Source: Maritimibacter alkaliphilus (GTDB taxonomy: Bacteria > Pseudomonadota > Alphaproteobacteria > Rhodobacterales > Rhodobacteraceae). From it: a stretch of 64,000 bases of DNA. Both the position numbers and the translations under genes were made by a program. Location: the NCBI RefSeq assembly GCF_019801605.1, contig NZ_JAHVIT010000011.1, positions 1 through 64,000 on the forward strand. Reading direction: 5' to 3'. A model generated the notes under the pieces. That model did not search any database, was not told the origin of the DNA, and saw only the letters and a list, made by a program, of their open reading frames with translations. Positions 17,097 to 25,918 of the stretch are shown here, in pieces. Positions within the stretch are counted from its first letter, which is position 1. Each line of letters begins with the position of its first letter.

Positions 17097-18278
17097 ATGG
17101 CACGGCTCACCCTCACCGACATCAAGAAATCCTTTGGCGAAACGCAGGTCCTGAAAGGGATCAGCCTCGATGTGCAGGATGGCGAGTTCCTGTCTCTCGT
17201 GGGTGCGTCGGGCTGCGGGAAATCGACCCTGTTACGGATCATTTCGGGTCTGGAGGCCGCCGACAGCGGGCGCATCGAGATCGACGGCGTAGCGGTGGAT
17301 CAGGCCACGCCCAAGGCGCGCAACGTGGCGCTGGTGTTTCAGGATTACGCCCTCTACCCGCATATGAGCGTGGCCCAGAACATGGCGATGCCGCTGGTCA
17401 TGGGCCGCCTGCCGATGCGGGCGCGGCTGCCGGGGGCCAAGTGGCTGACCCCGGGCCATGCCCAGACCCGGCGCGACATCGCCGCAAAGGTGCAGCAGGT
17501 GGCCGAACAGCTGCGCATCGCGCATCTGCTGGACCGGCGTCCCGCCGCCTTGTCGGGCGGTCAGCGGCAGCGGGTGGCCCTTGGCCGGGCACTGGTGCGG
17601 GATCCCAGCCTCTTCCTGATGGATGAGCCGCTGTCGAACCTCGACGCCAAGCTGCGGGTCGAAGTGCGCCGCGAGATCGTCGAGCTGCACCGCAAGTCGG
17701 GCCTGACCTTCGTCTACGTGACCCATGACCAGGTCGAGGCGATGACCATGTCGGACCGGGTGGCGCTGTTGCAGGAGGGGCACCTGCTGCAGGTGGGGCC
17801 TCCGGGGACGCTTTACGGCGATCCGGCCTCGGTCGATGTGGCGCGGTTCATCGGCTCGCCCGAGATCAACCTGCTGCCGGTGCGCGCGGCGGGGCAGGGG
17901 CTACAGCTTGCGGGGCAGGTTCTGCCCGTCGCCAGCGGCCAGCCTGCGGGGCGTGACATGATGCTGGGCATCCGGCCTGAGGCGATGCGCCTTGCCGGAA
18001 CGGACGGGGCAGGGGGCCCGGCGTTCGAACTGGAGGTGCTGCGCCACGGGGTCGAGGACCTTGGCGGCGAGTTGGTGGTGCATGGCGCATTGGCCCATGC
18101 GCCCGACATGACCCTGCGCCTGCGGGTGCAGAAGGGCCCGGACGCCGCCGTGCCGCTGCATCTGCCCGAGCGTTTCACCGCCGAAGTGCCCATGGCGGCG
18201 CTGCTGCTGTTCGGGGCGGACGGGCAGCGCGTGGCACTGGGGCAGGGGGCTGCGGCCCCGGTGGAGGTGCCGGCATGA
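17097..18278 (+). CDS. ABC transporter ATP-binding protein (UgpC/MalK type)
   Basis: Nucleotide-binding subunit of 393 aa: Walker A GASGCGKST (36-44), signature LSGGQRQR (about 151), Walker B LFLMDEPLSNLD, then the H-loop in FVYVTHD. The C-terminal ~120 residues form the OB-type regulatory domain of the MalK/UgpC branch. An insert of about 20 residues (LPMRARLPGAKWLTPGHAQT) between Walker A and the signature is longer than in standard members. The stop overlaps the next start (ATGA). Confidence 0.92.
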   Translation: MARLTLTDIKKSFGETQVLKGISLDVQDGEFLSLVGASGCGKSTLLRIISGLEAADSGRIEIDGVAVDQATPKARNVALVFQDYALYPHMSVAQNMAMPLVMGRLPMRARLPGAKWLTPGHAQTRRDIAAKVQQVAEQLRIAHLLDRRPAALSGGQRQRVALGRALVRDPSLFLMDEPLSNLDAKLRVEVRREIVELHRKSGLTFVYVTHDQVEAMTMSDRVALLQEGHLLQVGPPGTLYGDPASVDVARFIGSPEINLLPVRAAGQGLQLAGQVLPVASGQPAGRDMMLGIRPEAMRLAGTDGAGGPAFELEVLRHGVEDLGGELVVHGALAHAPDMTLRLRVQKGPDAAVPLHLPERFTAEVPMAALLLFGADGQRVALGQGAAAPVEVPA

Positions 18279-19162
18279 GCGCGCTTGCCACCCTCAAGCG
18301 GCGGCAAAGCCGTCTTGCCTATGCCTTTGTCGCGCCCGCTGTGCTGCTGATCCTGCTGATCTACATCGGGCCGATGATCGCTGTCGTTCTGGCCTCGCTG
18401 ACCGATTACACGCTGATCAGCGATTACTGGGAGTGGGTCGGTTTCGACAATTATATCAAGATGTTCGGCGACGCGCAGTTCGGCAACGCGCTGCGCAATA
18501 CGGCGGTCTATGCGGCGGTCTTCCTGCCCTGTGCCTTCGTGATCCCGCTGTGGCTGGCGATCTCGATCCAGAAGCGCAAGCGGTTCCGCTCGTTCTTCGA
18601 GATCCTCTACTTCATGCCTGTGACCTCGACCCTGACGGCGATGGCGCTGGTCTGGTCGGCGCTGATGGACAGCCGGCAGGGCATCCTGAACGAATGGCTG
18701 GGCAATATCGGCATCGGCCCGGTGAACTTCCTCGGCTCGCCGGAGGTGGTGCTGTTCTCGCTGGCGGGGATCTCGCTGTGGGCGATCATCGGCTTCAACA
18801 TGGTGCTGTTCATCGCCGGGCTGACGGCGATCCCGCGCAGCCTCTATGACGCGGCGCGGATCGACGGGGCGGATCACCCGGTGGACGAGTTCCTGCGGGT
18901 GACATGGCCTGCGCTTGCGCCGACCTCGGTCTTCGTGGCGGTCACCTCGTCGATCACGGCGTTCAAGCTCTTCGACACGGTGGCGATCCTGACGCAGGGC
19001 CAGCCGGCCCATGCCTCGGAAGTCTTCCTCTACCTGACGTTCCTTGAAGGGTTCGAGTATTTCAACATGGGCTATGCGGCGGCGCTGTCGGTCTTCTTCC
19101 TCGGCGTGATCTTCGTCTTCGCGCTGATCCAGACCCTGATGGCCGACAGGGCCGCGCAGTGA
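18275..19162 (+). CDS. ABC transporter permease (UgpA/MalF type)
   Basis: Inner-membrane permease, 295 aa, six predicted spans. The EAA-loop segment SLYDAARIDGADHPVDEFLRV-type sequence (about 189-209) contacts the ATPase. ATGA overlap with the preceding gene shows a single transcript. Substrate as for the binding protein. Confidence 0.9.
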   Translation: MSALATLKRRQSRLAYAFVAPAVLLILLIYIGPMIAVVLASLTDYTLISDYWEWVGFDNYIKMFGDAQFGNALRNTAVYAAVFLPCAFVIPLWLAISIQKRKRFRSFFEILYFMPVTSTLTAMALVWSALMDSRQGILNEWLGNIGIGPVNFLGSPEVVLFSLAGISLWAIIGFNMVLFIAGLTAIPRSLYDAARIDGADHPVDEFLRVTWPALAPTSVFVAVTSSITAFKLFDTVAILTQGQPAHASEVFLYLTFLEGFEYFNMGYAAALSVFFLGVIFVFALIQTLMADRAAQ

Positions 19163-19173
19163 GGGCTGACGAC

Positions 19174-20058
19174 ATGAGCGATCTGACACATACCCCCGCC
19201 GTTTCCCTGAGTGACCGCATCATGGGCGCGCTGTCGCGCGTCACGCCGGGCCGGATCATCGTCACGCTGTTGCTTCTGCTGGGCGCATGGCTGATGGTGT
19301 TTCCCTTCCTGTGGATGCTGTCGTCGAGCCTGAAACCGACGTCCGAGGTCTTCGACAGCGATTTCACCCTCTGGCCCAAGACCTTCGCGGGTTGGCAGAA
19401 CTACTACGACGTGCTGGTGACGCAGCCCTACCTTCGCTACCTGACCAACAGCATGATCGTCTGCGTCGGTATCCTCGTGGTGCAGCTGGCGACGGCGGTG
19501 CCTGCGGCCTATGCTCTGGCCAAGTTGAAGTTCCGGGGATCGACCATACTGCTGGGTACGGTGATTGCCTGCCTGACGGTGCCGATCAACGTGACGTCGA
19601 TCCCGATCTACCTTGGGCTGGTGAAGGCGGGGCTTCTCGACACCTACCTGTCGATGATGTTCCCCTTCCTCGTGTCGGTCTTCGCGATCTTCCTGTTCCG
19701 CCAGTTCTTCCGCGCCTATCCGGATTCGATCATTCAGGCGGCCCGGGTGGACGGGTTCACGGAAATCGAGATCGTGCTGCGGCTGATCCTGCCGGCGGCG
19801 GTGCCGGCGGCGGCGGCCTTCTCGGTCTTTTCCTTCGTGTCGCACTGGAACGATCTCTACTGGCCGCTGATCGTGGTGCAGAGCCAGGAGAAGATGACCG
19901 CGACCCTGTCGATGATGCAGTACCGCTCGACCTTCGACATCAATTATGGCCGGACCTTTGCGGCGGCGACCGTGGTGACGGTGCCAATGCTGCTGGTCTT
20001 CCTCTTCGCCCGGCGCGCCTTCGTGCGGGGGATCACCATGTCGGGTGTGAAAGGGTAG
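19174..20058 (+). CDS. ABC transporter permease (UgpE/MalG type)
   Basis: Second permease subunit. The frame also offers a GTG at 19159 overlapping the previous stop, but the ATG at 19174 has GAGGG upstream and is preferred (294 aa). Six hydrophobic spans; the EAA loop is QAARVDGFTEIEI. The C-terminus RRAFVRGITMSGVKG closely follows the UgpE/MalG pattern. Last gene of the importer operon; it ends five bases from the convergent methyltransferase gene. Confidence 0.9.
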   Translation: MSDLTHTPAVSLSDRIMGALSRVTPGRIIVTLLLLLGAWLMVFPFLWMLSSSLKPTSEVFDSDFTLWPKTFAGWQNYYDVLVTQPYLRYLTNSMIVCVGILVVQLATAVPAAYALAKLKFRGSTILLGTVIACLTVPINVTSIPIYLGLVKAGLLDTYLSMMFPFLVSVFAIFLFRQFFRAYPDSIIQAARVDGFTEIEIVLRLILPAAVPAAAAFSVFSFVSHWNDLYWPLIVVQSQEKMTATLSMMQYRSTFDINYGRTFAAATVVTVPMLLVFLFARRAFVRGITMSGVKG

Positions 20059-20063
20059 GGGTC

Positions 20064-20852
20064 TCAGGCGTGGGCCGTGATCACGTGCGAGACGTGGGGA
20101 AACCGGATCGCCTTGCCGTCGAAGAGCGGCCCGAGCCCTGAGAGGAAGCTTTCGAAACAGCGCTGCCGCCCGTCCTCCGAGAGGCGGGCGAGCTTGTCGC
20201 CGGTGTGCATCCCGCCAAGCGCGCCCTCCGCGTAGGCGCGCCCGTCCGGATGGGACAGCTTGAGCGAGACCTTGTCGATCGAGATGTCGTGGAATCCGGC
20301 GACGGTGAAGGCGTCGCGGACCTCCCCGGCGTCGGAGAGATGGCAGATGTTGCGGACTGCCTGCGCCGCGGCATCGCCCACGTGCATCTGGAGGGCATCG
20401 GCCTGCGCGGTGAGGAGCGGGTTCTCGTGCAGCGCGGTGGAGACGCAGAAGGCGACCGATGCACCGGGTTTGAGGACGCGGCGCAATTCCGTCAGGGCGG
20501 CGACGCGATCCGGGAAGAACTGGAGCGCCTGCTGGCAATAGGCCACGTCGAAGCTGTGATCCGGGAAGGGCAGGGCGGCGGCATCGGCCTCGACCCAGCG
20601 GGCGTCGATCCCGGCCTGCGCCGCCTTGCGGCTGGCGACGGCGAGCATTCCGGCGCTCATGTCCGCGCCTGTCAGGCTGGCGGGGCGGACGCCGGTTTCC
20701 GCGATGGTGCGGGTGACGGCGCCGGTGCCGCAGGCAACGTCGAGGATGGCCTGACCGTCCTGCGGGGGCACGCGGCGGAGCAATTCCTGCGCCCAGGGGC
20801 GGAAGATCACGGGGACCATGACCGCGTCATAGCGTTCGGCAAAATCTGTCAT
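20064..20852 (-). CDS. Class I SAM-dependent methyltransferase
   Basis: Methyltransferase-11/UbiE-like protein, 262 aa from the ATG at 20852, which follows an AGGAGGG site. The SAM-binding motif is ILDVACGTGAVT (about 35-46). The later motifs LPFPDHSFDVAYCQQALQFF and LRRVLKPGA are standard for the family. The substrate is not evident. It is convergent with the importer operon and not clearly part of it, although lipid methylation would suit a phosphate-stress region; that link is speculation. Confidence 0.8.
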   Translation of the reverse strand: MTDFAERYDAVMVPVIFRPWAQELLRRVPPQDGQAILDVACGTGAVTRTIAETGVRPASLTGADMSAGMLAVASRKAAQAGIDARWVEADAAALPFPDHSFDVAYCQQALQFFPDRVAALTELRRVLKPGASVAFCVSTALHENPLLTAQADALQMHVGDAAAQAVRNICHLSDAGEVRDAFTVAGFHDISIDKVSLKLSHPDGRAYAEGALGGMHTGDKLARLSEDGRQRCFESFLSGLGPLFDGKAIRFPHVSHVITAHA

Positions 20853-20947
20853 CACGTGGCCCTCCTGCCAACGTGTGCAAGGGCCGGAGTATATCACGTT
20901 TCGTGGATTTTGGCGCGGGACGGGTGCAGCCCCGCGCCGGGTGGGGG

Positions 20948-22342
20948 TCAGCCCTGCGTGAAGCCGCGCGAGATATGTTCGCCGTGGCCCTTGGTATCCT
21001 GCAGCGCGCCGTCGCGGACCACGGTCCTGCCGCGCACCATGGTGGTGACGGGCCAGCCGGTGATCTCCATCCCCTCGTAGGGGGTGTAATCGGCGCCGTC
21101 CTGCAGCATCGCGTGGGTCAGTGTCTGGCGTTTCTCGGGATCCCAGAGCGCGAGATCGGCATCCGCGCCGATGGCGATGGTGCCCTTGCGCGGGTAAAGG
21201 CCATAGGTCTTGGCGTGGTTCGTGGCGGTCAGGGCCACGAAGCGGTTGATGTCGATCCGGCCCTTCACGACGCCCTCGGAGAAGAGGATCGGCAGGCGCG
21301 CGCCGACGCCGGGGATGCCGTTGGGCACCCAGCGGAAGGAGGTGCGGCCCTTGGGGAAGAGCTTGCCCGCCGGATCGTTATAGCGGAACGGGCTGTGATC
21401 CGAGGAATAGACGTTGAACACGCCCTGTTGCAGCCCCTCCCAGCAGGCCTGCTGGCTGTCGCGGTCACGGGGCGGCGGGGAGCAGACGTATTTCGCCCCC
21501 TCCATGTTCAGCCCGTCGAGGTCATCTTCGGTCAGGACGAGGTACTGCGGGCAGGTTTCGCCCCGGATGTTGAGGCCCCGGGACTGGGCGCGGCGGATCT
21601 CTTCCATCGCCTCGCGGTTGGAGACATGGACGACCATCAGGGGAATGTCCGACAGCTCGGCCAGCGAGATCGCGCGGTGGGTCGCCTCGCGCTCCACCAC
21701 GATCGGCCGCGAGGTGGCGTGGTGGCGCGGCGCGGTCTTGCCCGCGGCCTCCAGCTGCTCGGTCATGAAGCGGATCATGTCGTAATTCTCGGCGTGGACC
21801 ATGACGAGGGCGCCGGTGTCGCGGGCCACGGCCATGACCTTGAGCATTTCCATGTCGGTCAGGGCCATGCCTTCGTAGGTCATGAAGACCTTGAAGGAGG
21901 TATAGCCGTCCGCCACGAGCGCGGGCAGTTCCTGCCCCAGAACGGAGGGCGTGGGATCGGTGATGATCAGGTGGAACGAGACGTCGGTGTAGCAGGCGCC
22001 CTCGGCCTTGGCGTGATAGTCGGTGACCGCCTGTCGCAGGCTGTCGCCGCGTTCCTGCAGGCAGAAGGGCAGGAGCATCGTGTTGCCGCCGATCACGGCG
22101 GAGCGGGTGGCACTTTCGAAATCATCCGCCATGACGATCCCCGCGCCCGAGGGCTGGGAGATATGCACGTGGCTGTCGATCCCGCCGGGCAGCACCCAGA
22201 GGCCCGAGGCGTCGATCACCTCCTCCGCCTCGCCCAGATCATGGCCGAGGGCCACGATCTTGCCGTCGCGGATCGCGATGTCGCTGTCGAAAGTGTCGCT
22301 GGCGGTCGAGACGCGGCCGCCGCGGATGATCGTGTCGTACAT
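20948..22342 (-). CDS. Dihydropyrimidinase/hydantoinase-family amidohydrolase
   Basis: Metal-dependent cyclic amidase, 464 aa. GGIDSHVHISQPSG (about 54-67) carries the HxH metal ligands. The lysine in YTSFKVFMTYEG (about 150) is the expected carboxylated bridge. MVHAEN and VVHVSN supply further His ligands, and SSDHSPF the catalytic Asp. SD AGGAG precedes the ATG. It follows a GntR regulator and an arylmalonate-decarboxylase-like enzyme, so ring opening of a hydantoin or dihydropyrimidine followed by decarboxylation or isomerisation is plausible; the substrate is unknown. Confidence 0.88.
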   Translation of the reverse strand: MYDTIIRGGRVSTASDTFDSDIAIRDGKIVALGHDLGEAEEVIDASGLWVLPGGIDSHVHISQPSGAGIVMADDFESATRSAVIGGNTMLLPFCLQERGDSLRQAVTDYHAKAEGACYTDVSFHLIITDPTPSVLGQELPALVADGYTSFKVFMTYEGMALTDMEMLKVMAVARDTGALVMVHAENYDMIRFMTEQLEAAGKTAPRHHATSRPIVVEREATHRAISLAELSDIPLMVVHVSNREAMEEIRRAQSRGLNIRGETCPQYLVLTEDDLDGLNMEGAKYVCSPPPRDRDSQQACWEGLQQGVFNVYSSDHSPFRYNDPAGKLFPKGRTSFRWVPNGIPGVGARLPILFSEGVVKGRIDINRFVALTATNHAKTYGLYPRKGTIAIGADADLALWDPEKRQTLTHAMLQDGADYTPYEGMEITGWPVTTMVRGRTVVRDGALQDTKGHGEHISRGFTQG

Positions 22343-22383
22343 GTCGGGCTCCTGTCCGATGGGCTGTCCGGGGGTCCGGGGTG

Positions 22384-23082
22384 TCAGCCGGGCTGGTCGA
22401 GCTGGGCCACGGCGCGTTGCATCGCGTCGCAGGTCTTCTGGTTGTGCGCCTCAAGCCGTGCGGCAAGGTCGAGCGGTGTGCGGGCGCGCAGGGCAATCAT
22501 GATCTGTTCGTGTTCGGCAAAGGATTCCTCGATCCGCGAGAAGCTGTCGTTCACGAGGAAGCGGAAGCGCCAGATCTTCTGTTGCAGGATGTCGTAGCTC
22601 TGCATCAGCTCGGCGTTGCGGGTCGCCTCGGCGAGGCCGCGGTGGAAATCGTAGTTGAGCTGCGTGTACGTGGCGAGGTTTCCGGACGCCAGCGTATCGT
22701 TCAGAGAAAGGTGCAAGGTGGAAAGGCGGGAGAGCTCCGCCTCGGTTGCGCGTTCGGCCGCGGTCAGGCCGATGAGCCGTTCGAGCGCGCCCTTGAGTTC
22801 GAAGATCGGGGCGATCTGGTCCGGGTCGAGCGGGGCGAGGATCGCGCCGCGGTTCGGGCGCAGCTGGATGAACCCCTCGGAGGCCAGCACCTTTAGCGCC
22901 TCGCGCAGCGGCGTGCGGGAGACGCCGAACCGCTGGCAAAGCTCTGCCTCGGGGATGCGCTGACCGGCGGCAAGGCCGCCCTCGATCAGCAGGTTGCGGA
23001 TGTTGGCGACCAGCGTCTGGTGCAGCGTGCCGGCCTCGGTCTGGGTCTCATTCTGGGTCTCGATCTTGTCCTGTGCCTCCAT
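22384..23082 (-). CDS. GntR-family regulator with FCD domain
   Basis: Transcription regulator of 232 aa. The N-terminal winged helix (about 20-85) contains ELCQRFGVSRTPLREALKVL, the FadR-type recognition helix. The C-terminal helical FCD ligand domain (about 95-220) keeps the metal-binding pattern (NYDFHRGLAEATRN, EHEQIMIAL). Start choice: the ATG at 23082 follows AAAGG; an earlier ATG at 23133 overlaps the upstream stop (ATGA) and would add 17 residues. It lies inside the catabolic operon and presumably controls it and the divergent TRAP genes. Confidence 0.88.
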   Translation of the reverse strand: MEAQDKIETQNETQTEAGTLHQTLVANIRNLLIEGGLAAGQRIPEAELCQRFGVSRTPLREALKVLASEGFIQLRPNRGAILAPLDPDQIAPIFELKGALERLIGLTAAERATEAELSRLSTLHLSLNDTLASGNLATYTQLNYDFHRGLAEATRNAELMQSYDILQQKIWRFRFLVNDSFSRIEESFAEHEQIMIALRARTPLDLAARLEAHNQKTCDAMQRAVAQLDQPG

Positions 23083-23129
23083 CCGCGGGCCTTTCGTCGT
23101 CGTGGTCAGGTCGGGTGTCATCCCGGGGC

Positions 23130-23873
23130 TCATTGCCGGAACATCATGCCGAATTCGGCCAGCGGCTCCATGGGAATATCGAGCGCGTCGAGGGTGCCCC
23201 AGAGGGTGAAGGCGACGGAGTCGAGCACCGGAATCCCCAGCTCCGCTTCCAGCCCGGCGGCAACGACGGGGCCGCGCATGTTGGTGCAGAGGATCACGAT
23301 GGCATCGGGTTTCGCGGTGGCGACCTCGCGGCACATGGCGGCGATCCGGTCTTCCTCGACCCTGGCGAAGGAGAAATTGTCGCTGAGCCCCGCGTGGCGT
23401 TCGGCCACCGTCTCGATCCCGAGGGCGGCGTAATTGGCGATGATGCGGTCCTGCACGTCCTGCGTATAGGGCGTGACGAGGGCGATCTTCGCCGCGCCGA
23501 ACTCGCCGAGCAATTTGTTGAGCGCAAGGACGGCGGTGGTGGCGGGCTTGCCGGTGTGGGCGCTGATCGTCTCGCAGAGGGTTTCGTCCGTCTGGAAGCC
23601 GAGCCAGCTGGCCGAGGTGCCGTTCCACGCGATGAGATCGGGCCGCGCGTCGTTCAGCAGGTCCGCGGCGGCGAGGATGGGCGCGAGGGAGAACTGATCG
23701 TCCGAGCCCTCGTCGAGCGCGATGCGCGTTACCCGGAACCGCCCGTAATGCACCGAGACCTGCGGGAAGAGCGGCCATGCGAGGTGGTTCGTATAGGGCT
23801 CCACCACCGTGTTGGAGGAGGGCGTGAGCATGCCGATCAGCTTCGGACGGGGCAGGGCAGGGCGATTTTGCAT
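23130..23873 (-). CDS. Arylmalonate-decarboxylase-like Asp/Glu racemase superfamily enzyme
   Basis: 247-aa enzyme of the Asp/Glu/hydantoin racemase superfamily. SSNTVVEP (19-26) and the C-terminal nucleophile in ILCTNMRG (Cys196) are present. The first catalytic Cys of racemases and maleate isomerases is replaced by Gly85 in WNGTSASW. That single-Cys arrangement (Gly then Cys) is what arylmalonate decarboxylase has, so a decarboxylase is more likely than a racemase. It is first in the leftward catabolic operon. Substrate inferred only in outline (a malonate-type acid). Confidence 0.72.
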   Translation of the reverse strand: MQNRPALPRPKLIGMLTPSSNTVVEPYTNHLAWPLFPQVSVHYGRFRVTRIALDEGSDDQFSLAPILAAADLLNDARPDLIAWNGTSASWLGFQTDETLCETISAHTGKPATTAVLALNKLLGEFGAAKIALVTPYTQDVQDRIIANYAALGIETVAERHAGLSDNFSFARVEEDRIAAMCREVATAKPDAIVILCTNMRGPVVAAGLEAELGIPVLDSVAFTLWGTLDALDIPMEPLAEFGMMFRQ

Positions 23874-24179
23874 TCAGAATTCCGGTTATTCATGGGCGCC
23901 GACAGAGGCCTGACAGGGTTTCACAAGGCTTCAGCGGGCTGGACCTGAGCCGAGTGTTGCGGCCTCAGGGGAGAGAATCGCAAGCTATTTCCGCGATTGG
24001 ATACAATTCTGAGACAGGATACGGGCATATTTTAAGCGTTTTGCCTCGATTTCCGATGATTGAGGTGGCAGCTGGCGAAGAATCCGCATTTTCCGCACCC
24101 CGGGTCATGATCGCGTTTGCCGGGTTACCTGCGATCTGCAAGCGTCAGAGGCGAAATGAATTCAAAAACGGGGAGCCCC
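23874..24179. promoter_or_regulatory. Divergent control region of catabolic and TRAP operons
   Basis: This 306-bp gap separates the leftward decarboxylase-like gene from dctP. TTGGATACAA at 23997-24006 is one base from the perfect palindrome TTGTATACAA, a form common among FCD-type GntR operators, so it is the best candidate site for the neighbouring regulator. The surrounding sequence is AT-richer (GGATACGGGCATATTTTAAG follows). The dctP ribosome site GGGGAG lies at 24170-24175. Confidence 0.5.
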
Positions 24180-25223
24180 ATGCGCAATTTCATCAAGACC
24201 TCGCTGTTGTCCGCAGCGCTGATCACCACCGCCGGCATCGCCGCGGCCCAGACCGACCTGCGGGTCGCGGGCAACTTTTCCCAGAACCGGAAGCACATCG
24301 CCATCGAGCAGGCCTTCTTCGAGAACCTGAAGGGCGAGTCCGGTGTCGACGTGGCCGTGAACTACAACCCGATGGACGTGGTGGGCGTGAAGGCCCCCGA
24401 CGCGCTGCGGATGCTGCGCTCGGGCGCGTTCGACATCATGTCGGTGCAGATCGGCATGGCCTCGCGCGATGATCCGTTCTTCGAGGGGGTCGACCTGATC
24501 GGCGTGGCCACCGACATGACCAAGCTGCGCGAAGTGGTCGACGCCTACCGCGATGTCTTCGACAAGCGCCTGCAGGAGAAGTTCAACGCCAAGGTGCTGA
24601 CCCTCTGGCCGTTCGGCCCGCAGGTCTTCTACTGCAATGCCGAGATCAAGAGCCTTGCCGATCTGGACGGCCTCAAGATCCGCTCGTTCACCCCGTCCAT
24701 GTCCGCGATGCTGGAATCGCTCGGCGCGACGCCGGTGACGCTGCAGTTCTCGGAAGTCTACCCGGCGCTCCAGCGCGGCGTGGCCTCCTGCGGCGTGACC
24801 TCGCCCACCTCGGGCAATACCGGCAACTGGCCGGAAGTCACCACCCACCAGCTGCCGCTGTCGGTTTCGGGCGGGGTGCAGGGCCACTTCATCAACCTCG
24901 ACACCTGGAACAGCTTCTCGGACGAGCAGAAGGCCGAGCTGGAAACCGCGTTCAAGGGGCTCGAGACCTCGCTGTGGGATCTCGCGATCAACACCAACGG
25001 CGACGCGCTGGACTGCAACGTGGGCGCGGACAGCTGCACCGACCACAAGAAGTTCGACATGACGCTGGTCGAGATCAACGACGAGGACGTGGCGAAGATC
25101 AAGGAAATCGCCCAGACCGTCGTGCTGCCGATGTGGAAGGACACCTGCAACGCGGTGGACCCGAACTGCTCGGCCACGTGGAACGAGACCGCGGGCAAGG
25201 CTGCCGGCCTGACCATCGAGTGA
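24180..25223 (+). CDS. dctP: TRAP transporter substrate-binding protein DctP
   Basis: Periplasmic solute receptor. Of several in-frame starts, the ATG at 24180 is chosen: GGGGAG precedes it and it gives a clean signal peptide (residues 1-23, ending IAAAQ). 347 aa. The late segment LQRGVASCGVTSPTSGNTGNW-type region (about 195-215) carries the family carboxylate-binding neighbourhood. It has several cysteines (YCNAE, ASCGV, LDCNVGADSC, DTCNAVDPNC), more than most DctP proteins, so disulfides are likely. The ligand is unknown but is probably the substrate of the divergent hydantoinase/decarboxylase cluster. Confidence 0.88.
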   Translation: MRNFIKTSLLSAALITTAGIAAAQTDLRVAGNFSQNRKHIAIEQAFFENLKGESGVDVAVNYNPMDVVGVKAPDALRMLRSGAFDIMSVQIGMASRDDPFFEGVDLIGVATDMTKLREVVDAYRDVFDKRLQEKFNAKVLTLWPFGPQVFYCNAEIKSLADLDGLKIRSFTPSMSAMLESLGATPVTLQFSEVYPALQRGVASCGVTSPTSGNTGNWPEVTTHQLPLSVSGGVQGHFINLDTWNSFSDEQKAELETAFKGLETSLWDLAINTNGDALDCNVGADSCTDHKKFDMTLVEINDEDVAKIKEIAQTVVLPMWKDTCNAVDPNCSATWNETAGKAAGLTIE

Positions 25224-25244
25224 GCCTGAGCGCCACGTGACACG

Positions 25245-25270
25245 GCGGGGCTGCCTTCGGGCGGCCCCGC
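25245..25270 (+). terminator. Intercistronic UUCG stem-loop after dctP
   Basis: An 11-bp stem with one G-U pair (25245-25255 with 25260-25270) capped by a TTCG tetraloop. As in the Ugp-like operon, the hairpin directly follows the binding-protein gene and probably keeps its mRNA level above that of the membrane subunits. No T-run follows, so 3' protection is more likely than full termination. Confidence 0.65.
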
Positions 25271-25321
25271 AGATCTGACAGGCGCGGCGCGTGTCGCCGG
25301 GCCGAAGGGAAGGGACAGGGA

Positions 25322-25918
25322 ATGTCGACCGAGTCAAAGGTGACGCGTGCCTTGCTGCCGCTGTCGCGGATCATGGCGCTGATCGCGGGGTATGCGCTGT
25401 TGGGGCTGAGCCTGCTGATCGCGCTGGAAATCCTGCTGCGGCGGTTCGCGAACATGTCCCTTCAGGGCAGCGACGAGATGGGCGGCTACGTGCTGGCGAT
25501 CCTCGCGGCCTTCGGGTTTTCCTACGCGCTGCTGGAGCGCGCGCACACGCGGGTCGAAATCCTCGTGGAGCGGGTGCCGGGCCGGATGGCGGCGGCGCTG
25601 AACCTGCTGGCCTTGGTGGGCATCATGGTGATGGCGCTCTTCATCGCGTGGCGCGGGTGGGCGGCGCTGGCCGAGAGTATCGCGTACAAGTCGCTGTCCG
25701 GCACGCCGCTGATGACGCCGCTGTGGATGCCGCAATCGGTCTGGGTGGCGGGGCTGCTGTTCTTTGCCCTCGTCTCGACCATCGTGACGCTGCACGCGGC
25801 CTATCTGTTCGTCACCAACTGGCCGCTGGTGAACCGCCTGTACGGCATCAAGAGCCTTGAGGAAATCATGGACGAGGAACAGGTCGACGGATCGACCCGC
25901 CGGGAGCGCAAGGCATGA
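25322..25918 (+). CDS. dctQ: TRAP transporter small permease DctQ
   Basis: Small membrane subunit, 198 aa, four hydrophobic helices. The family pattern EILLRRFANMSLQGSDEMGGYVLA-type region (about 39-60) marks the end of helix 1 and the start of helix 2. SD AGGGA precedes the ATG. The stop overlaps the dctM start (ATGA). Confidence 0.9.
   Translation: MSTESKVTRALLPLSRIMALIAGYALLGLSLLIALEILLRRFANMSLQGSDEMGGYVLAILAAFGFSYALLERAHTRVEILVERVPGRMAAALNLLALVGIMVMALFIAWRGWAALAESIAYKSLSGTPLMTPLWMPQSVWVAGLLFFALVSTIVTLHAAYLFVTNWPLVNRLYGIKSLEEIMDEEQVDGSTRRERKA

Noticed and set aside
23130-23873. Hydantoin or Asp/Glu racemase
   Set aside because: Only one catalytic Cys is present; the first is Gly85, as in arylmalonate decarboxylase.
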